NCBI RefSeq assembly: GCF_014652135.1
Contig: NZ_BMYF01000001.1
Coordinates: forward strand, 248,650 to 312,649
DNA from: Mongoliitalea lutea
GTDB lineage: Bacteria > Bacteroidota > Bacteroidia > Cytophagales > Cyclobacteriaceae
Direction of reading: 5' to 3'
Length of the DNA stretch: 64,000 nucleotides
Shown here: positions 35,030-44,687 of the stretch, in pieces
Layout: every line of letters begins with the position of its first letter
Numbering within the stretch: position 1 is the first letter of the stretch
Translations under genes and position numbers: made by a program
The notes under the pieces: generated by a model
Seen by the model: the letters and a program-made list of their open reading frames with translations, nothing else
Databases searched by the model: none
Told to the model about the DNA's origin: nothing

Positions 35030-36286
35030 TCAACTACTATTTTTTCTTAACTCAATCACTGTAATCTCAGGCCAAATACCCACACGTCCTGAAAATGCAT
35101 GAAAACCAAAACCCCTGTTTACATACAAATACCTCCCTCCAAATTCCGAAAGTCCTGCCCAGTTTGGATACCTGTATTGAACAGGGCTCCAGCGAAAAAC
35201 GGGCGTTTCTATCCCAAACTGCATCCCATGGGTATGCCCTGACAAGGTCAGATGAATGGGCATGGGATGGCTTTTCACCTCTGCTTCCCAATGAGAAGGG
35301 TCATGGGAAAGCAACACTTTAAAATCTTCCTTACTTAATCCTTCCAATGCTTTGGCCAAATCGCCCTGGGTTTTGAAGCCCAAACCCCAATTCTCTACCC
35401 CCATGACCACAATACTTTGCCCGTCCTTTTCGATTCGCACATGGGCATCATTCAACAAGGTCCACCCCAACTTTTCATGGTTCGCTAACAACCGTTGAAA
35501 ATTCGCCTTTTTGGCATCCGGACTTTCCCAACTCACATAGTCCCCATAATCATGATTGCCTATCACAGAAAATTGCCCATAAGGAGTTTGAATCTGGGCA
35601 AAATTGGAGATAAAAGGCTCGATTTCATCGGCTTTATGATTGACCAAATCGCCTGTAAATACAAACAAATCAGCATTTTGCTCCTTGACCAAATCAATCC
35701 CCTTTTGGATTCCCCGATCATCTTTGAAACTACCGGAGTGAATATCCGAAATCTGAACTATCCGAAAACCATCAAAGGCTTCCGGCAACTGGTCAAAATA
35801 TACGACCTCCTCTTTGACTTGGTAATTAAACTTTCCATACTTAATTCCATAAACAAAAGAGAAAAAAGGTACCGCCGCCACTGTTACGGCGATCAATGAA
35901 ACCCATTTATTTCGAGACGGAAACGAATAGCCTTGAAACCCATTGGCAAGATACGTAAGACCTGCTTGTGCATTACGGATAATATCTTCTCCAAATAGAA
36001 AAATCACACATACTAATTGCGTGACCATAATAGTCAGGAAAACATTCATGACGGTCTGTATTTCAGCGGTAATTTCTCCCATCCGAAATACCTTTAGAAA
36101 CGTCAACACCAACCATACAGCCAAACCCTGGAAAATCAGCCAATAGGCGACAGAAACGATGGTTCGCTGTTTTTCAGCTGCTAAGGTCAAACTCAAGGTT
36201 TTGACCGCCTGAAAGACATACCAATTAAGAAAGGTGGCAAACAAAAATACTGCAGCAAGAAAGATGATTGCTCCGAGAGAATTCAT
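35030..36286 (-). CDS. Membrane metallophosphoesterase (YkuE/YaeI-like)
   Basis: A 418-residue protein. Four or so membrane helices (about residues 5-160) precede a calcineurin-type phosphoesterase domain. The two-metal motifs are VQISDIHSGSF, FVFTGDLVNHK, VIGNHDYGD and LSGHTHGMQFG. YaeI/YkuE members hydrolyse lipid pyrophosphates or phosphodiesters at the membrane. It lies 48 bases downstream of the transglutaminase gene on the same strand and directly before the DUF4174 gene. It may belong to the Anbu operon transcript. Confidence 0.92.
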   Translation of the reverse strand: MNSLGAIIFLAAVFLFATFLNWYVFQAVKTLSLTLAAEKQRTIVSVAYWLIFQGLAVWLVLTFLKVFRMGEITAEIQTVMNVFLTIMVTQLVCVIFLFGEDIIRNAQAGLTYLANGFQGYSFPSRNKWVSLIAVTVAAVPFFSFVYGIKYGKFNYQVKEEVVYFDQLPEAFDGFRIVQISDIHSGSFKDDRGIQKGIDLVKEQNADLFVFTGDLVNHKADEIEPFISNFAQIQTPYGQFSVIGNHDYGDYVSWESPDAKKANFQRLLANHEKLGWTLLNDAHVRIEKDGQSIVVMGVENWGLGFKTQGDLAKALEGLSKEDFKVLLSHDPSHWEAEVKSHPMPIHLTLSGHTHGMQFGIETPVFRWSPVQYRYPNWAGLSEFGGRYLYVNRGFGFHAFSGRVGIWPEITVIELRKNSS

Positions 36287-36334
36287 GTATCAATAGTTGG
36301 TTTAACCTATATACATTTCTCAGACAAAATATGT

Positions 36335-37177
36335 TCAATTTGCCATCATGGAAACATATGTTTCCAATACACTCGTGGCTTTTCCCCCATACGTTCCGAT
36401 GATGGGTGCTGCACGCTCGAAATCAGCGCTGCAAGCCAATGGGATGTAATGGTGATCGGTCAACAAGCCCAAACTCGGGTCCAAGCCTATCCAACCTGCC
36501 CCGGGAAGGTACACTTCCGTCCAGGCATGCAGTTCATGCCCTTCTTCCAGCTCAGGATTAAACGCATAGCCACTGACAAATCTTGCGGCAAATCCAGCCG
36601 ATCGAAGCATTTGAATAAGCATCCAAGCCAAATCTCTGCAAGAACCGTGTTTAGCGTAGAAGGTTTGTTCAGGAGACCACACGCCTATTTCCTGTCGGAC
36701 TTCATACCTCCATTGGGCATGTACCTGACTCACAAGTTTACCTAAAAACGAAACCGCTTCATCAGATTCCTTTAGAATTTCAAACGTGAATAGTCTAATA
36801 TCCGGGTTTGAAATTGCTACCTCTAAAAACGGTTTTAATAATCGATAATCATTTTCATCATAGGCAAGGCCTAGCTGGCTGAAGGAAAAGGTCGGATTCA
36901 GAATAAACCCATAAGGATTGAGCTCCTGAATACTGAGTTCATAGGAAATCTGCACAGCTAAACTTTCCGTAAAACCTTCAAACCAAGCTTGATGATGAAG
37001 GTTCCCTTCTAGATCCAATCGGGTCTGAAGCCCTTGAGGGTTGGGCATTAGTTGAATTTCCTGAGAATCTAGCTTAAAATAGTTTCTGAATTGGGGAATA
37101 AGGTTGATGACATGTACATTCAGCTGTACAGGTTGATTGTAGGAGTATTGTGACGTATGCTGAATGCATAACTTCAT
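36335..37177 (-). CDS. Transglutaminase-family protein of the Anbu operon
   Basis: A 280-residue cytoplasmic protein (no signal peptide). An N-terminal beta domain (about 1-110) precedes a transglutaminase-like cysteine-protease core: Cys180 in HGSCRDLAW, His217 in HELHAWTEV and Asp233 in GLDPSLG. This group normally hydrolyses or transfers amide bonds. It overlaps the Anbu gene by 4 bases (ATGA type) and is the fourth gene of the conserved set ATP-grasp/alpha-E/Anbu/transglutaminase. Confidence 0.93.
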   Translation of the reverse strand: MKLCIQHTSQYSYNQPVQLNVHVINLIPQFRNYFKLDSQEIQLMPNPQGLQTRLDLEGNLHHQAWFEGFTESLAVQISYELSIQELNPYGFILNPTFSFSQLGLAYDENDYRLLKPFLEVAISNPDIRLFTFEILKESDEAVSFLGKLVSQVHAQWRYEVRQEIGVWSPEQTFYAKHGSCRDLAWMLIQMLRSAGFAARFVSGYAFNPELEEGHELHAWTEVYLPGAGWIGLDPSLGLLTDHHYIPLACSADFERAAPIIGTYGGKATSVLETYVSMMAN

Positions 37178-37914
37178 GGATGGATAACTTTTTCTTCGGC
37201 ATCAAAAATCTGCATCAGACGCTCAGCTGGCAAAGCCCGAATACCTTCTTTGATCCGATCATTCCAAAATTCGGAGATATGTTCTAATTCCTTTTTCTCA
37301 AAACGTTTTTCTATCGTGTGGTATTGATCATTTTCCAAAAAGACCACATCAATCGGGAAATCCACATCATTGGCGGATATCCTTGTGGCATCAAAAGCCA
37401 AAAAGGCACATTTGAGTGCATATTCCAACGTATCCTCATACGTTATAGACCGTCTAAGTACGGGACTTCCTGCTCCAGTATTCCCAATCGAAACAAATGG
37501 CGTACCTCTCCTGATTTCAATCCAATTCCCTTGGGGATACAACAAATACAATTTAGGAGCCTTATCCTCTTCCAGCTGTCCTCCGATGATGGAAAACAAA
37601 TTGAAGGATAATCCGGAAGCTTCCAAAAACTCCTGATCTTCTTTGGCTACCCGCTTCACCTGATCTCCAAATTCGTTGACTGCTTTGTACAGTTTGGTGA
37701 AAGTTTGATCCTGTTCTTCAATCACTTCGGAGAAATAGGTTATCGCTTTATCCCTTACGGAACGAAGGCCCGAGGTCATGATAAAAAAGGAATGTTTATC
37801 CCGATTGACGGTAAAAACCTTTTTGGAAGTAGTCGTCTCTGTGCCTGAGGTAATACGGGTGTCCGACAACCCCACAATTCCATACTTGGTCTTTATTCCT
37901 AAACAAAAGGTCAT
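37174..37914 (-). CDS. Anbu proteasome-like peptidase
   Basis: A 246-residue N-terminal-nucleophile hydrolase. MTFCLGIKTKYGIVGLSDTR is the Anbu N-terminus; removal of Met1 exposes Thr2 as nucleophile. GLSDTR supplies the aspartate, and KKVF near residue 31 the lysine, as in proteasome beta subunits. Anbu (ancestral beta subunit, also called BPH) forms open helical or ring assemblies, unlike the closed 20S proteasome, and its substrate is unknown. It overlaps its neighbours on both sides by 4 bases, so all are co-translated. The context points to processing of a product made by the ATP-grasp enzyme rather than bulk protein turnover (inference). Confidence 0.93.
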   Translation of the reverse strand: MTFCLGIKTKYGIVGLSDTRITSGTETTTSKKVFTVNRDKHSFFIMTSGLRSVRDKAITYFSEVIEEQDQTFTKLYKAVNEFGDQVKRVAKEDQEFLEASGLSFNLFSIIGGQLEEDKAPKLYLLYPQGNWIEIRRGTPFVSIGNTGAGSPVLRRSITYEDTLEYALKCAFLAFDATRISANDVDFPIDVVFLENDQYHTIEKRFEKKELEHISEFWNDRIKEGIRALPAERLMQIFDAEEKVIHP

Positions 37915-38891
37915 TCTTGTGCTGAATTTTGATGGCTAAAGTTATCCTTTATTTGGAAGAAGTTATCATTAATTCGGTCAGAAATCTGATTTATTTTCAC
38001 TTGCAATTGGTCAATGTACTCATGCAGACCTACCTGTATTATTTCTTCCACATCGGTAAATTCCAATTTGGAGCGTAGTTCTCCTACAGATTTTTCAGCT
38101 GAATTATGAAAGCCTGTGTCCCGATTACCCGAAATATTGTGCAAGCAACGTTCGGCTTCTTTTATACAGAAAAAGACAGAGCGTGGAAAATATTTATTCA
38201 ATAACAAAAACTCCACTACAGCAGAAGGCTCAATATTCCCATACAAGCGTCGGTAGGTATTGAAAGCGGTAACTGACTTCAACAATGCTGTCCAATGAAG
38301 GAAATCCAGAGGAGTACCTACCCAATTGGGAGAAGGAAGCAACATATGGTACTTGACATCCACCATCCGACTCGTCTTATCCGCCCGCTCCAAATACATC
38401 CCCAATTGCCGAAAGTGCCAACCCTCTGTTCGCGCCACGGTGCTATCAGCCAATCCATAGAGCAAGAGAATCTGATTTTTGATACTCTCAAAGAAAACTC
38501 TTGGATCTTCTTTACCAAAATCTTTCTTCTCCGCTCGCTTTTTGACAAAATGGTACAATTCATTTAAATATTCCCAAGTTTCTTTGGTGAGGTTTTCCCG
38601 TATTACCCGTGCATTTTCCCGAGCAAAGCTGACAGAAGAAAATATGGAGTTTGGATTATCTAAATCGAAAGTGAGAAAGTGTATGACCGATCTTCTATCA
38701 AATTCGCTGTACTTCTTGGCAAATAAATCCTGATCACCAGTGGCAAAAATTAAGGGCTCCCATTGTGCTTTCAAATCCTGTGGCAGGTCCAGCATCAAAT
38801 TGAAATTCACATCCAAAAACCGCGCATAATTCTCTGCTCTTTCCAGGTATCTTCCCAGCCAATAAATGGAGTTTGCTACTCTACTTAACAT
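37911..38891 (-). CDS. Alpha-E domain protein
   Basis: A 326-residue, all-helical protein of the alpha-E family. The N-terminus MLSRVANSIYWLGRYLERAE and the repeated R-x-E-G-W-H-F and ERADKTSRMVDVKYH motifs are diagnostic. No enzymatic activity is known; it always accompanies the circularly permuted ATP-grasp, so it probably assists or holds the substrate. It overlaps the Anbu gene by 4 bases and follows the ATP-grasp by 29 bases. Confidence 0.93.
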   Translation of the reverse strand: MLSRVANSIYWLGRYLERAENYARFLDVNFNLMLDLPQDLKAQWEPLIFATGDQDLFAKKYSEFDRRSVIHFLTFDLDNPNSIFSSVSFARENARVIRENLTKETWEYLNELYHFVKKRAEKKDFGKEDPRVFFESIKNQILLLYGLADSTVARTEGWHFRQLGMYLERADKTSRMVDVKYHMLLPSPNWVGTPLDFLHWTALLKSVTAFNTYRRLYGNIEPSAVVEFLLLNKYFPRSVFFCIKEAERCLHNISGNRDTGFHNSAEKSVGELRSKLEFTDVEEIIQVGLHEYIDQLQVKINQISDRINDNFFQIKDNFSHQNSAQE

Positions 38892-38920
38892 GTTTTAATT
38901 GTTCAGTGGTTAAAAATAAT

Positions 38921-40372
38921 TTAATGTGATTGACCATTGGTATCATCCCCATATAGGACCCATGTATCTTTGGAACCTCCTCCCTGAGAACTGTTCACTA
39001 CCAAAGATCCCTTCTTTAAAGCAACTCGTGTCAAAGCTCCTGGAATCACCTCTATGGTTTCTCCGTAAAGAATATACGGCCTTAAGTCCACATGCCTAGG
39101 CTCTAAGCCTTCATCTGTCCAAGTAGGGACTGTGGAGAGGGACAGTGTAGGCTGTGCTATGTAATTGGTGGGGTTATCTTTGATCAATTGCCGGAATTTG
39201 GCATGTTCCTCCTTGGTGGATTTCGGACCAATCAGCATTCCGTAACCGCCGGCGGCATTGGTTTCTTTGACCACAAGCTCTTCAATATGATCCAATACAT
39301 ACTGTCGGTCCTTTTCCTCCCTACAGAGATAGGTAGGTACATTTTTGAGGATAGGCTCTTCCCCAAGATAATACTTAATCAATCGGGGAACATAGGCATA
39401 CACTGCTTTATCATCAGCCACACCTGTACCGGGTGCATTGGCCATGGCAATATTTCCAGCTTTGTAGGCCTCAAATATCCCCGGTATTCCCAACATCGAA
39501 TGAGGATTGAAGGTCAATGGATCCAGAAAAGTATCATCAATTCTTCTATACAATACGTCGATTTGTTGCAAGCCTTTGGTGGTCTGCATATAAACCTTTT
39601 TACCCTTGGTGATAAGATCTATCCCTGATACCAACTCTACCCCCATTTGCAAGGCTAAATAGGAATGTTCAAAATAGGCCGAATTATAAATACCCGGCGT
39701 CAGCACCCCTACTACAGGCTTTTCCTTATTGGAGATAAACTGCAACATTTTCAGGAGTTTGGCAGGATAATCAGAGACAGGCATTACCCCTAATTTATTG
39801 AACAAATCGGGATAAGCCCGTTTGATGATTTCCCTGCTTTCAAGCATGTAAGAGACACCAGAAGGGCAGCGAAGATTATCTTCCAAAATATAATATTCAC
39901 CGTCTTTATCTTTGACCAAGTCCGTACCCGTGATGTGGCACCAAATCCCTTTCGGAGGAGTCAATCCTTGGCAGGCTTTGAGGTAATCTTTACTTCCAAG
40001 AATCAAGTCTTCTTGAATAATTTTATCCTTTAATGCCTTTTGATCATTGTACATGTCATGAATAAACAGATTCAGGGCATAAATCCGCTGTTTCAGTCCC
40101 GCTTCTAAGTGCTTCCATTCTGCATGGTCGATGATTCTGGGAACAATATCCAAATGAAGGATTTTCTCTACACCCTGATTATCGTGATAGACATTGAATG
40201 TCATCCCCATAGCCACCTGAGTTTTGTTGGCAGAGTGCTGAAGGTGCTGCATTTTTTTCGAACTGGTTTTCTTGAGAATTTTCAAAAAATCACAATAATG
40301 CGATCGACATTCACCTTCATTTGTGAACATTTCATCATAAAAACCTTTCGGTTGGTATAAATTGGTATCCAT
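38921..40372 (-). CDS. Circularly permuted type 2 ATP-grasp ligase
   Basis: A 483-residue protein. Family motifs are GMTFNVYHDNQGVEKILHLD, DIVPRIIDHAEW, EDNLRCPSGVSY and VVKETNAAGGYGMLIGP, the last being the glycine-rich ATP loop. ATP-grasp enzymes activate a carboxylate as acyl phosphate and join it to an amine or thiol. It is the first gene of a transcript with alpha-E, Anbu and transglutaminase. The start region, 175 bases shared with a divergent lipoprotein gene, has no clear box on this strand. The acceptor and donor are unknown. Confidence 0.93.
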   Translation of the reverse strand: MDTNLYQPKGFYDEMFTNEGECRSHYCDFLKILKKTSSKKMQHLQHSANKTQVAMGMTFNVYHDNQGVEKILHLDIVPRIIDHAEWKHLEAGLKQRIYALNLFIHDMYNDQKALKDKIIQEDLILGSKDYLKACQGLTPPKGIWCHITGTDLVKDKDGEYYILEDNLRCPSGVSYMLESREIIKRAYPDLFNKLGVMPVSDYPAKLLKMLQFISNKEKPVVGVLTPGIYNSAYFEHSYLALQMGVELVSGIDLITKGKKVYMQTTKGLQQIDVLYRRIDDTFLDPLTFNPHSMLGIPGIFEAYKAGNIAMANAPGTGVADDKAVYAYVPRLIKYYLGEEPILKNVPTYLCREEKDRQYVLDHIEELVVKETNAAGGYGMLIGPKSTKEEHAKFRQLIKDNPTNYIAQPTLSLSTVPTWTDEGLEPRHVDLRPYILYGETIEVIPGALTRVALKKGSLVVNSSQGGGSKDTWVLYGDDTNGQSH

Positions 40373-40504
40373 AATTCAAAAATTTGCAATTTTTACTATT
40401 GATTTTTGAATATACTGGATTTTGAATCATCGTCAAAATTTAATCTAAATCTGTGATTATAAAAATGATTTATTCCAGCATAAAAACATACTCATATAAA
40501 AGTA

Positions 40505-40512
40505 TATTTTTG
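40505..40512 (+). promoter_or_regulatory. -7 promoter box before the DUF1684 gene (TATTTTTG)
   Basis: TATTTTTG fits TAnnTTTG and ends 35 bases before the start codon. It lies in the divergent region between the two amidoligase blocks. Confidence 0.4.
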
Positions 40513-40547
40513 CTAATACTTAATAAACCTCTCTAAAGACTTAGAAG

Positions 40548-41453
40548 ATGAAAAAAAAACTTCTACCAATCTTGATTTGCTTGCTTTATTTTTTCTCTTG
40601 CGATAAAAAACCCAACAAGCTACTTAATCAAAAAGAACATGAAGAACTCATAGATTCTTGGGTAGAGAATCGGTTGGCATCACTAAAAAAAGATGATGGT
40701 TGGCTAAATTTAATTGGACTTCATTGGATCAGTAACAGTGAAACCAGCATGGGATCAGCTGATTACAATGACATACTTCTGCCTGCAGATAAATTTCCAG
40801 AAAAAATCGGAACATTTTTCTGGCAAGATTCTATACTAACTTTTACTCCGAAAATTGATGGCATCACTTACAATGGTCAAATGGTAGAAAGTCCAATGAT
40901 TCTTTATACCTCAGGTTTAGATGAACCTACAAAAACTTTATCTTTAGGCTCCTTATTGTGGACTATAATTATAAGAGGCGATGCTTTAGGGGTACGAATT
41001 CGGGATTTAGATGCTTCTGCAATATCAGATTTCAAAGGAATCCCGAGGTTTGCAACCAGTTTAGACTGGAGATTGAAAGGGGAGTTTACACCTTATGAAT
41101 TTGGAAAAGAGCTTTCTATTACAAACGTACTTGGCCAAACAAGCATTAATTTATCCCCTGGTTTTGTAAGCTTTGAAAAAGATGGAAAAGTATATCAGCT
41201 GGATGCTCTAGATGCTAATAATCAACTCTATTTAATTTTTGCTGATGCGAGCAGTGGATTAGAAACCTATGGTGGTGGACGCTATTTGTATATTGATAAA
41301 CCTGCACCTAAAAAGACAGAAGTTATTATTGATTTTAATAAAGCATATAATCCACCGTGTGTTTTTACTGCCTATGCCACATGTCCCCTGCCTCCTAGAG
41401 AAAATATTTTAGACTTATATATTTCAGCTGGTGAGAAATATATGGATAAATAG
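40548..41453 (+). CDS. DUF1684-family lipoprotein
   Basis: A 301-residue lipoprotein with the lipobox YFFSC (cysteine 18). The DUF1684 signature is present: DDGWLNLIGLHWI, the GS-DYNDILLP segment, YGGGRYLYID and DFNKAYNPPCVFTAYATCPL. That last region has paired cysteines and PP that are characteristic of the family. No biochemical function is established. It stands divergently next to the Anbu operon; whether it belongs functionally to either cluster is unknown. Confidence 0.88.
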   Translation: MKKKLLPILICLLYFFSCDKKPNKLLNQKEHEELIDSWVENRLASLKKDDGWLNLIGLHWISNSETSMGSADYNDILLPADKFPEKIGTFFWQDSILTFTPKIDGITYNGQMVESPMILYTSGLDEPTKTLSLGSLLWTIIIRGDALGVRIRDLDASAISDFKGIPRFATSLDWRLKGEFTPYEFGKELSITNVLGQTSINLSPGFVSFEKDGKVYQLDALDANNQLYLIFADASSGLETYGGGRYLYIDKPAPKKTEVIIDFNKAYNPPCVFTAYATCPLPPRENILDLYISAGEKYMDK

Positions 41454-41792
41454 CTTTTCTTATCCCGCTAACAATTATCTAATCACTGTTAATATTTAAT
41501 TCCAAAAAATTATTGTAGATAAAACAAACGCAAATAACCTTGTAAAAGGTTAAAGAAATTATTTGCTACTTAATCTTTTTTAAAGACGATTAAATTCAAA
41601 ATTTTCTACCATAGGTGCGTTTGAACTCACCATTCAACAAAATTTATCGTACCAATTGATTATTTAAAAAAATTTTAATTCTCACAAGCGCTAATCAAAT
41701 TAATTATAAAAAACAAAAACTTTACCCCTATTTTTTTGCTAATCAACAAAAGGCCATTAATTTTAATGAATTCCAGCTTGAACAAACAGTTT
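41454..41792. other. Gene-free stretch, AT-rich
   Basis: No ORF worth calling. A possible cruciform is present: GCAAATAA at 41530-41537 and TTATTTGC at 41559-41566 flank an inner CCTT-GTAA-AAGG hairpin. The rest is AT-rich leader for the esterase gene. Confidence 0.4.
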
Positions 41793-42506
41793 ATGAAACA
41801 AGAATATTTTAAATGGTACTCCCCCCACGTGCATCGGGATGTGGAGATGTTAGTTTTTGGTCACAGGGGTTATCCCGTGATATTATTCCCTACGTCTATG
41901 GGTACTTTTCATGAAAACCGCGACATGGGTCTGATTGAATCTGCTAAATGGTATATCGAACAGGGACTTATTCAGATCTTCTGCCCTGACTCCAATGACC
42001 GTGCAAGCTTTTATAACAAACATGTACATCCCCATGAGCGCATACAAAATCACGTGCGCTATGATAAGATGATCTGCCATGAGATTGTGGAACGTGTTCG
42101 CCTTAATACAGGTACTGGCAAAGTAGCGACCGCAGGATGTAGCTTTGGTGGTTATCATGCCGCAAACTTTGCTTTCAGGCATCCGGGTTATGTTAGCCAC
42201 ATGTTTTCAATGTCAGGTGCTTTTGAAATCAGGAGCTTTATGGATGGCTACATTCATGATGATGTCTTTTACAATTCTCCATTAGAATACCTCAAAGGCT
42301 TAAATGATCAAGAGCTTTGGAGAATGGATATCGTATTAGGAACTTCCAACTGGGATATCTGCTTCGATGCCAATATCAAACTTAGTGATGTCTTGGAATC
42401 CAGAGGTGTTGGGCATTGGCTCGATGTCCGAAGAGATAGACAGCACGACTGGCCTGTATGGAAAGAGATGTTTCCCCATTACTTATCCAGAATCAGGTTT
42501 ACTTAG
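41793..42506 (+). CDS. Esterase-like alpha/beta hydrolase of the ATP-grasp/GCS2 cluster
   Basis: A 237-residue protein from MKQEYFKWYSPHVHRDVEM; in-frame ATGs at 41736 and 41766 would add 10-19 residues. The nucleophile is the serine in AGCSFGGYHAANF; the oxyanion region is HRGYPVILFPTSMGTFHENR, and a terminal histidine is in RQHDWPVWKE. It resembles the EstA/esterase-D-like putative esterases. It leads a co-directional set with two ATP-grasp proteins, a GCS2 ligase and an amidotransferase, so it may hydrolyse or release the product (inference). Confidence 0.85.
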   Translation: MKQEYFKWYSPHVHRDVEMLVFGHRGYPVILFPTSMGTFHENRDMGLIESAKWYIEQGLIQIFCPDSNDRASFYNKHVHPHERIQNHVRYDKMICHEIVERVRLNTGTGKVATAGCSFGGYHAANFAFRHPGYVSHMFSMSGAFEIRSFMDGYIHDDVFYNSPLEYLKGLNDQELWRMDIVLGTSNWDICFDANIKLSDVLESRGVGHWLDVRRDRQHDWPVWKEMFPHYLSRIRFT

Positions 42507-42613
42507 CATAAAAAACAACTTTTAATCGATGTTAGGGTCAATCATTTTCCATTGAAAAACCCTTCCGGATGAAAGTATTTTAAATTAATGACAATAAAAC
42601 AACCCCTATACAC

Positions 42614-43570
42614 ATGAAAAAGATTGGAATCTTATTTGGCATGGAAGACACTTTTCCCCATGCATTCGTAGAGCGAGTCAATGAAAAAAACGAAAAGGGA
42701 ATCATTGCCGAACCCGTTTCCATCGACAAAGTAATTCAAAACCAATTGACGGAGTATGCAGTAATCATTGACCGTATATCACAGGATGTCCCATTTTACA
42801 GAGCTTATTTGAAAAATGCCGCATTAACAGGTACTGCTGTAATCAATAATCCGTTTTGGTGGAGTGCTGATGATAAATTTTTCAACAATGCTTTAGCGGA
42901 TAAATTGGGAGTTCCGCTTCCGAATACGGTAATCCTTCCATCAGCCGAACACCCGACTGACACGACTTCAAAATCTTTCCGCAATCTCAAGATGCCTTTG
43001 GATTGGGATGGGATTTTCGACTATGTAGGTTTCCCTGCATACATGAAGCCATATGCCGGCGGTGGATGGAAAAATGTATATCGTTTGGAAAACAAGGAAG
43101 AGTTTTTCCAAAGACATAGAGAAACTGGACAATTGGTCATGCTTCTTCAAGAAGAAATTGTATTTGAAGAATATTTCCGTGTGTACTGCTTAGGTGGGAA
43201 AGCGGTAAGAATTATGGAATACGAACCTAGAAATCCGCATCATTTGAGATATGTGGTAGATAGGCCACCTTCCGCTAAAAAACTCCTTTCCAAAGTGAAA
43301 GAATATACCATTGCCCTATGCCAAGGACTAGGTTATGATTTCAACACTGTGGAATTTGCGGTAAAAGACGGTATTCCATATGCCATTGACTTTGGCAACC
43401 CTGCGCCTGATGCCGATGTAAATTCTGTAGGTCAGGCAAATTTTGATTGGGTGGTGGAGGAAGCTGCAAAAATGGCTATTGCTTACGCTAAAGCACAGAA
43501 GCCAGGTAAAATCAATTTGACTTGGGGCACTTTTATGAAAGATGCCGTCAGCAATGCAAAACGATTCTAG
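42614..43570 (+). CDS. ATP-grasp ligase (RimK-like)
   Basis: A 318-residue ATP-grasp enzyme. Nucleotide-binding residues are in AYMKPYAGGGWKNV, with K145 and the glycine loop at 149-151. Magnesium ligands are E247 in NTVEFAV and D259/N262 in AIDFGNPAPDAD. It should form an amide bond through an acyl phosphate. It is followed 3 bases later by the GCS2 ligase, so the two are translated together and may act in sequence on one backbone. Confidence 0.9.
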   Translation: MKKIGILFGMEDTFPHAFVERVNEKNEKGIIAEPVSIDKVIQNQLTEYAVIIDRISQDVPFYRAYLKNAALTGTAVINNPFWWSADDKFFNNALADKLGVPLPNTVILPSAEHPTDTTSKSFRNLKMPLDWDGIFDYVGFPAYMKPYAGGGWKNVYRLENKEEFFQRHRETGQLVMLLQEEIVFEEYFRVYCLGGKAVRIMEYEPRNPHHLRYVVDRPPSAKKLLSKVKEYTIALCQGLGYDFNTVEFAVKDGIPYAIDFGNPAPDADVNSVGQANFDWVVEEAAKMAIAYAKAQKPGKINLTWGTFMKDAVSNAKRF

Positions 43571-43573
43571 TAT

Positions 43574-44680
43574 ATGAGAAAATTACCCGTTTTTACCTTA
43601 GGAGTAGAAGAGGAATATCAGATTATCGATCCTCAAACCCGAGATCTGCGCTCACATATGTCCAAAATTGTGGATGGGGCGAAGATATTTTTGAAAGAGC
43701 AAGTGAAGGCTGAAATGCATCAGTCTGTGGTAGAAGTGGGTACCAACATTTGCCAAAACATCAAAGATGCCCGGAAAGAAGTTTCTTTCCTTCGGAGAAA
43801 AATTGTGGATTTGGCAGCTGAACAAGGATTGGTTGTAGGTGCTTCAGGCACCCATCCTTTCTCCAAGTGGCAAGATCAACCCATCACGGACGATCCACGC
43901 TATCACATGATCGTCAATGAGCTTCAGGACACTGCACGGTCCAACCTGATTTTTGGATTGCATGTGCACGTAGGAATTGAAAACCGTGAAATTGCCCTGC
44001 AAATCATGAATCAAGCCTGCTACTTCTTGCCTCACATCTATGCATTGACTACCAACTCCCCTTTTTGGGAAGGTAGGAATACAGGCTTTAAAGCATTTAG
44101 AGCCCATGTGTTTGCAAAATTCCCAAGAACGGGGCTACCTGAGTACTTTGACTCCGTGCAGTCTTATGATAATTTCTTGGAGACTTTAGTCAAAACGAAT
44201 TGTATTGATAATCCGAAGAAAATTTGGTGGGACTTGCGCATGCATCCTTTCTTCAGCACAATCGAGTTTAGAATCTGCGACATGTGTCTGACCGTAGACG
44301 AAACCATGTGTGTGGTTGCTTTGATTCAAGCAGTAGTTGCCAAGCTGTACAAAATGCACTTGATGAACACCAGCTTCAATATTTACCGCATTGCATTGAT
44401 TCGGGAAAATAAATTCAGAGCTGCCCGTTATGGTACGGATGGTATGATGATTGACTTTGGACAAAAGAAAGAAGTCCCTTACAAGGAACTGATGTTGGAA
44501 CTTTTGGAATTTGTGGATGATGTGGTAGATGAATTGGGTAGCAGAGATGAAATCAACTATATCCACAAAATCTTCCAAGAAGGCACAGGTGCTGATAAGC
44601 AATTGAAAGTATTTGAAGACAGCAAAGACTTATCCAAGGTCGTTGACTTTATAGTTGGAGAATTCTCCAAGAATATTTGA
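43574..44680 (+). CDS. Carboxylate-amine ligase, GCS2/YbdK family
   Basis: A 368-residue relative of glutamate-cysteine ligase type 2. The motif FTLGVEEEYQIIDP at the N-terminus, the HVHVGIENRE metal region and RMHPFFSTIEFRICD are diagnostic. The family joins glutamate or another acidic residue to an amine using ATP; YbdK itself has weak gamma-glutamylcysteine activity, and plants use the homologous fold for glutathione. The true substrate is unknown. It is 3 bases after the ATP-grasp gene and 110 before the amidotransferase gene, with an internal promoter between. Confidence 0.93.
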   Translation: MRKLPVFTLGVEEEYQIIDPQTRDLRSHMSKIVDGAKIFLKEQVKAEMHQSVVEVGTNICQNIKDARKEVSFLRRKIVDLAAEQGLVVGASGTHPFSKWQDQPITDDPRYHMIVNELQDTARSNLIFGLHVHVGIENREIALQIMNQACYFLPHIYALTTNSPFWEGRNTGFKAFRAHVFAKFPRTGLPEYFDSVQSYDNFLETLVKTNCIDNPKKIWWDLRMHPFFSTIEFRICDMCLTVDETMCVVALIQAVVAKLYKMHLMNTSFNIYRIALIRENKFRAARYGTDGMMIDFGQKKEVPYKELMLELLEFVDDVVDELGSRDEINYIHKIFQEGTGADKQLKVFEDSKDLSKVVDFIVGEFSKNI

Positions 44681-44687
44681 TTCTAGC

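Noticed and set aside
41530-41566. Cruciform as a riboswitch or small RNA
   Set aside because: The arms are A/T only and there is no conserved aptamer segment; chance is likely.
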